Source of the DNA: Cherax quadricarinatus
Taxonomy: Eukaryota; Arthropoda; Malacostraca; Decapoda; Parastacidae
NCBI RefSeq assembly: GCF_038502225.1
Contig: NC_091307.1
Location: forward strand, 25,250,868-25,314,867
Reading direction: 5' to 3'
Length of the DNA: 64,000 nt
How positions within the stretch are numbered: position 1 is the stretch's first letter; the number at the start of each line of letters is the position of its first letter. The notes under the pieces were generated by a model. It did no database searches and was not told the DNA's origin. It saw only the letters and a program-made list of their open reading frames with translations. Position numbers and translations under genes: made by a program. Shown piece by piece: positions 63,844 through 64,000 of the stretch.

Positions 63844-63858
63844 TACTATGTAAAACAA

Positions 63859-64000
63859 TCGCAAACAGGCAATCTTAATAATGTAGAATAAGCCACTTGG
63901 GGATGGAAATCTTTTGCTCAAGATCTTTTGCACTCGTGCATCGTCAGATGGTATGCAGTGTTGCAGGACAGCAACAGGTAATAATAATATCTTTATTTAC
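63859..64000. other. Unassigned right edge
   Basis: Ends AATAATAATATCTTTATTTA, which resembles 63108-63128 and may be the tail of a LINE cut by the window edge. Confidence 0.4.

Overview
The window looks like a piece of a large, repeat-rich arthropod genome, most probably a decapod crustacean (crayfish, lobster or shrimp). Three things suggest this: one intron-bearing C2H2 zinc-finger gene, AT-rich non-coding DNA, and very abundant CR1-like LINEs whose 3' end (GGCCTGGTCACAGACC... then CTCCAGGTAAA repeats) I associate with decapod genomes. The species assignment is inference; no database was searched.

The only host gene I can support is on the minus strand. A single coding exon (613-1938) encodes a 441-residue five-finger, AT-hook protein. 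A splice acceptor lies just upstream (2005-2020). A strong splice donor (18567-18572) and a YY1-type promoter motif (18851-18861) suggest that its 5'UTR exon and promoter lie about 16.6 kb away. The proposed intron is full of mobile DNA: a Tigger-like MITE, two adjacent pairs of piggyBac-like (TTAA) elements, tRNA-derived SINEs, one nearly complete LINE (family G, 6.6-10.8 kb) and several short LINE tails.

From 18.9 kb to the end almost everything is nested retroelements. I use working names. A and A' are CR1-like LINEs. B is a jockey-superfamily LINE. D is a truncated LINE with poly(A), perhaps RTE-like. E is a CR1/L2-like LINE with an esterase ORF1. F is a LINE with a 2A-like peptide. I is an RNase H-bearing LINE with zinc knuckles. 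Layout: 18.9-20.9 kb, a 38-bp minisatellite split by a LINE A piece; 20.9-28.9 kb, LINE I (+) containing LINE B (-), which contains two LINE A copies (+), plus a 164-bp SINE; 29-31.2 kb, LINE A tails, repeat C and LINE D; 31.6-50.7 kb, one LINE A copy cut into five pieces by LINE A', a solo LTR, a tRNA-like retroposon, a 12-kb block of LINE E (itself hosting a nearly intact LINE A) plus LINE F, and a short LINE A fragment; 50.7-63.1 kb, repeat C split by a full-length LINE A, which is split by LINE I, which is split by a Gypsy-type LTR retrotransposon with one intact 1195-residue gag-pol ORF.

The insertion order can be read from target-site duplications, many of which are visible. The most interesting points are: the Gypsy element's primer site is an 18-nt perfect complement of the RNA 5' end predicted from its TATA box (Tf1-type self-priming); a tRNA-like retroposon family has fixed ends but interiors of very different length, one with a 60-bp perfect-arm palindrome; a 164-bp SINE seems to be built from both ends of LINE I; and stop/start overlaps (TAATG, TGATG) join ORF1 and ORF2 in LINEs A, A' and E. 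I found no CRISPR array, no rRNA and no functional tRNA gene.
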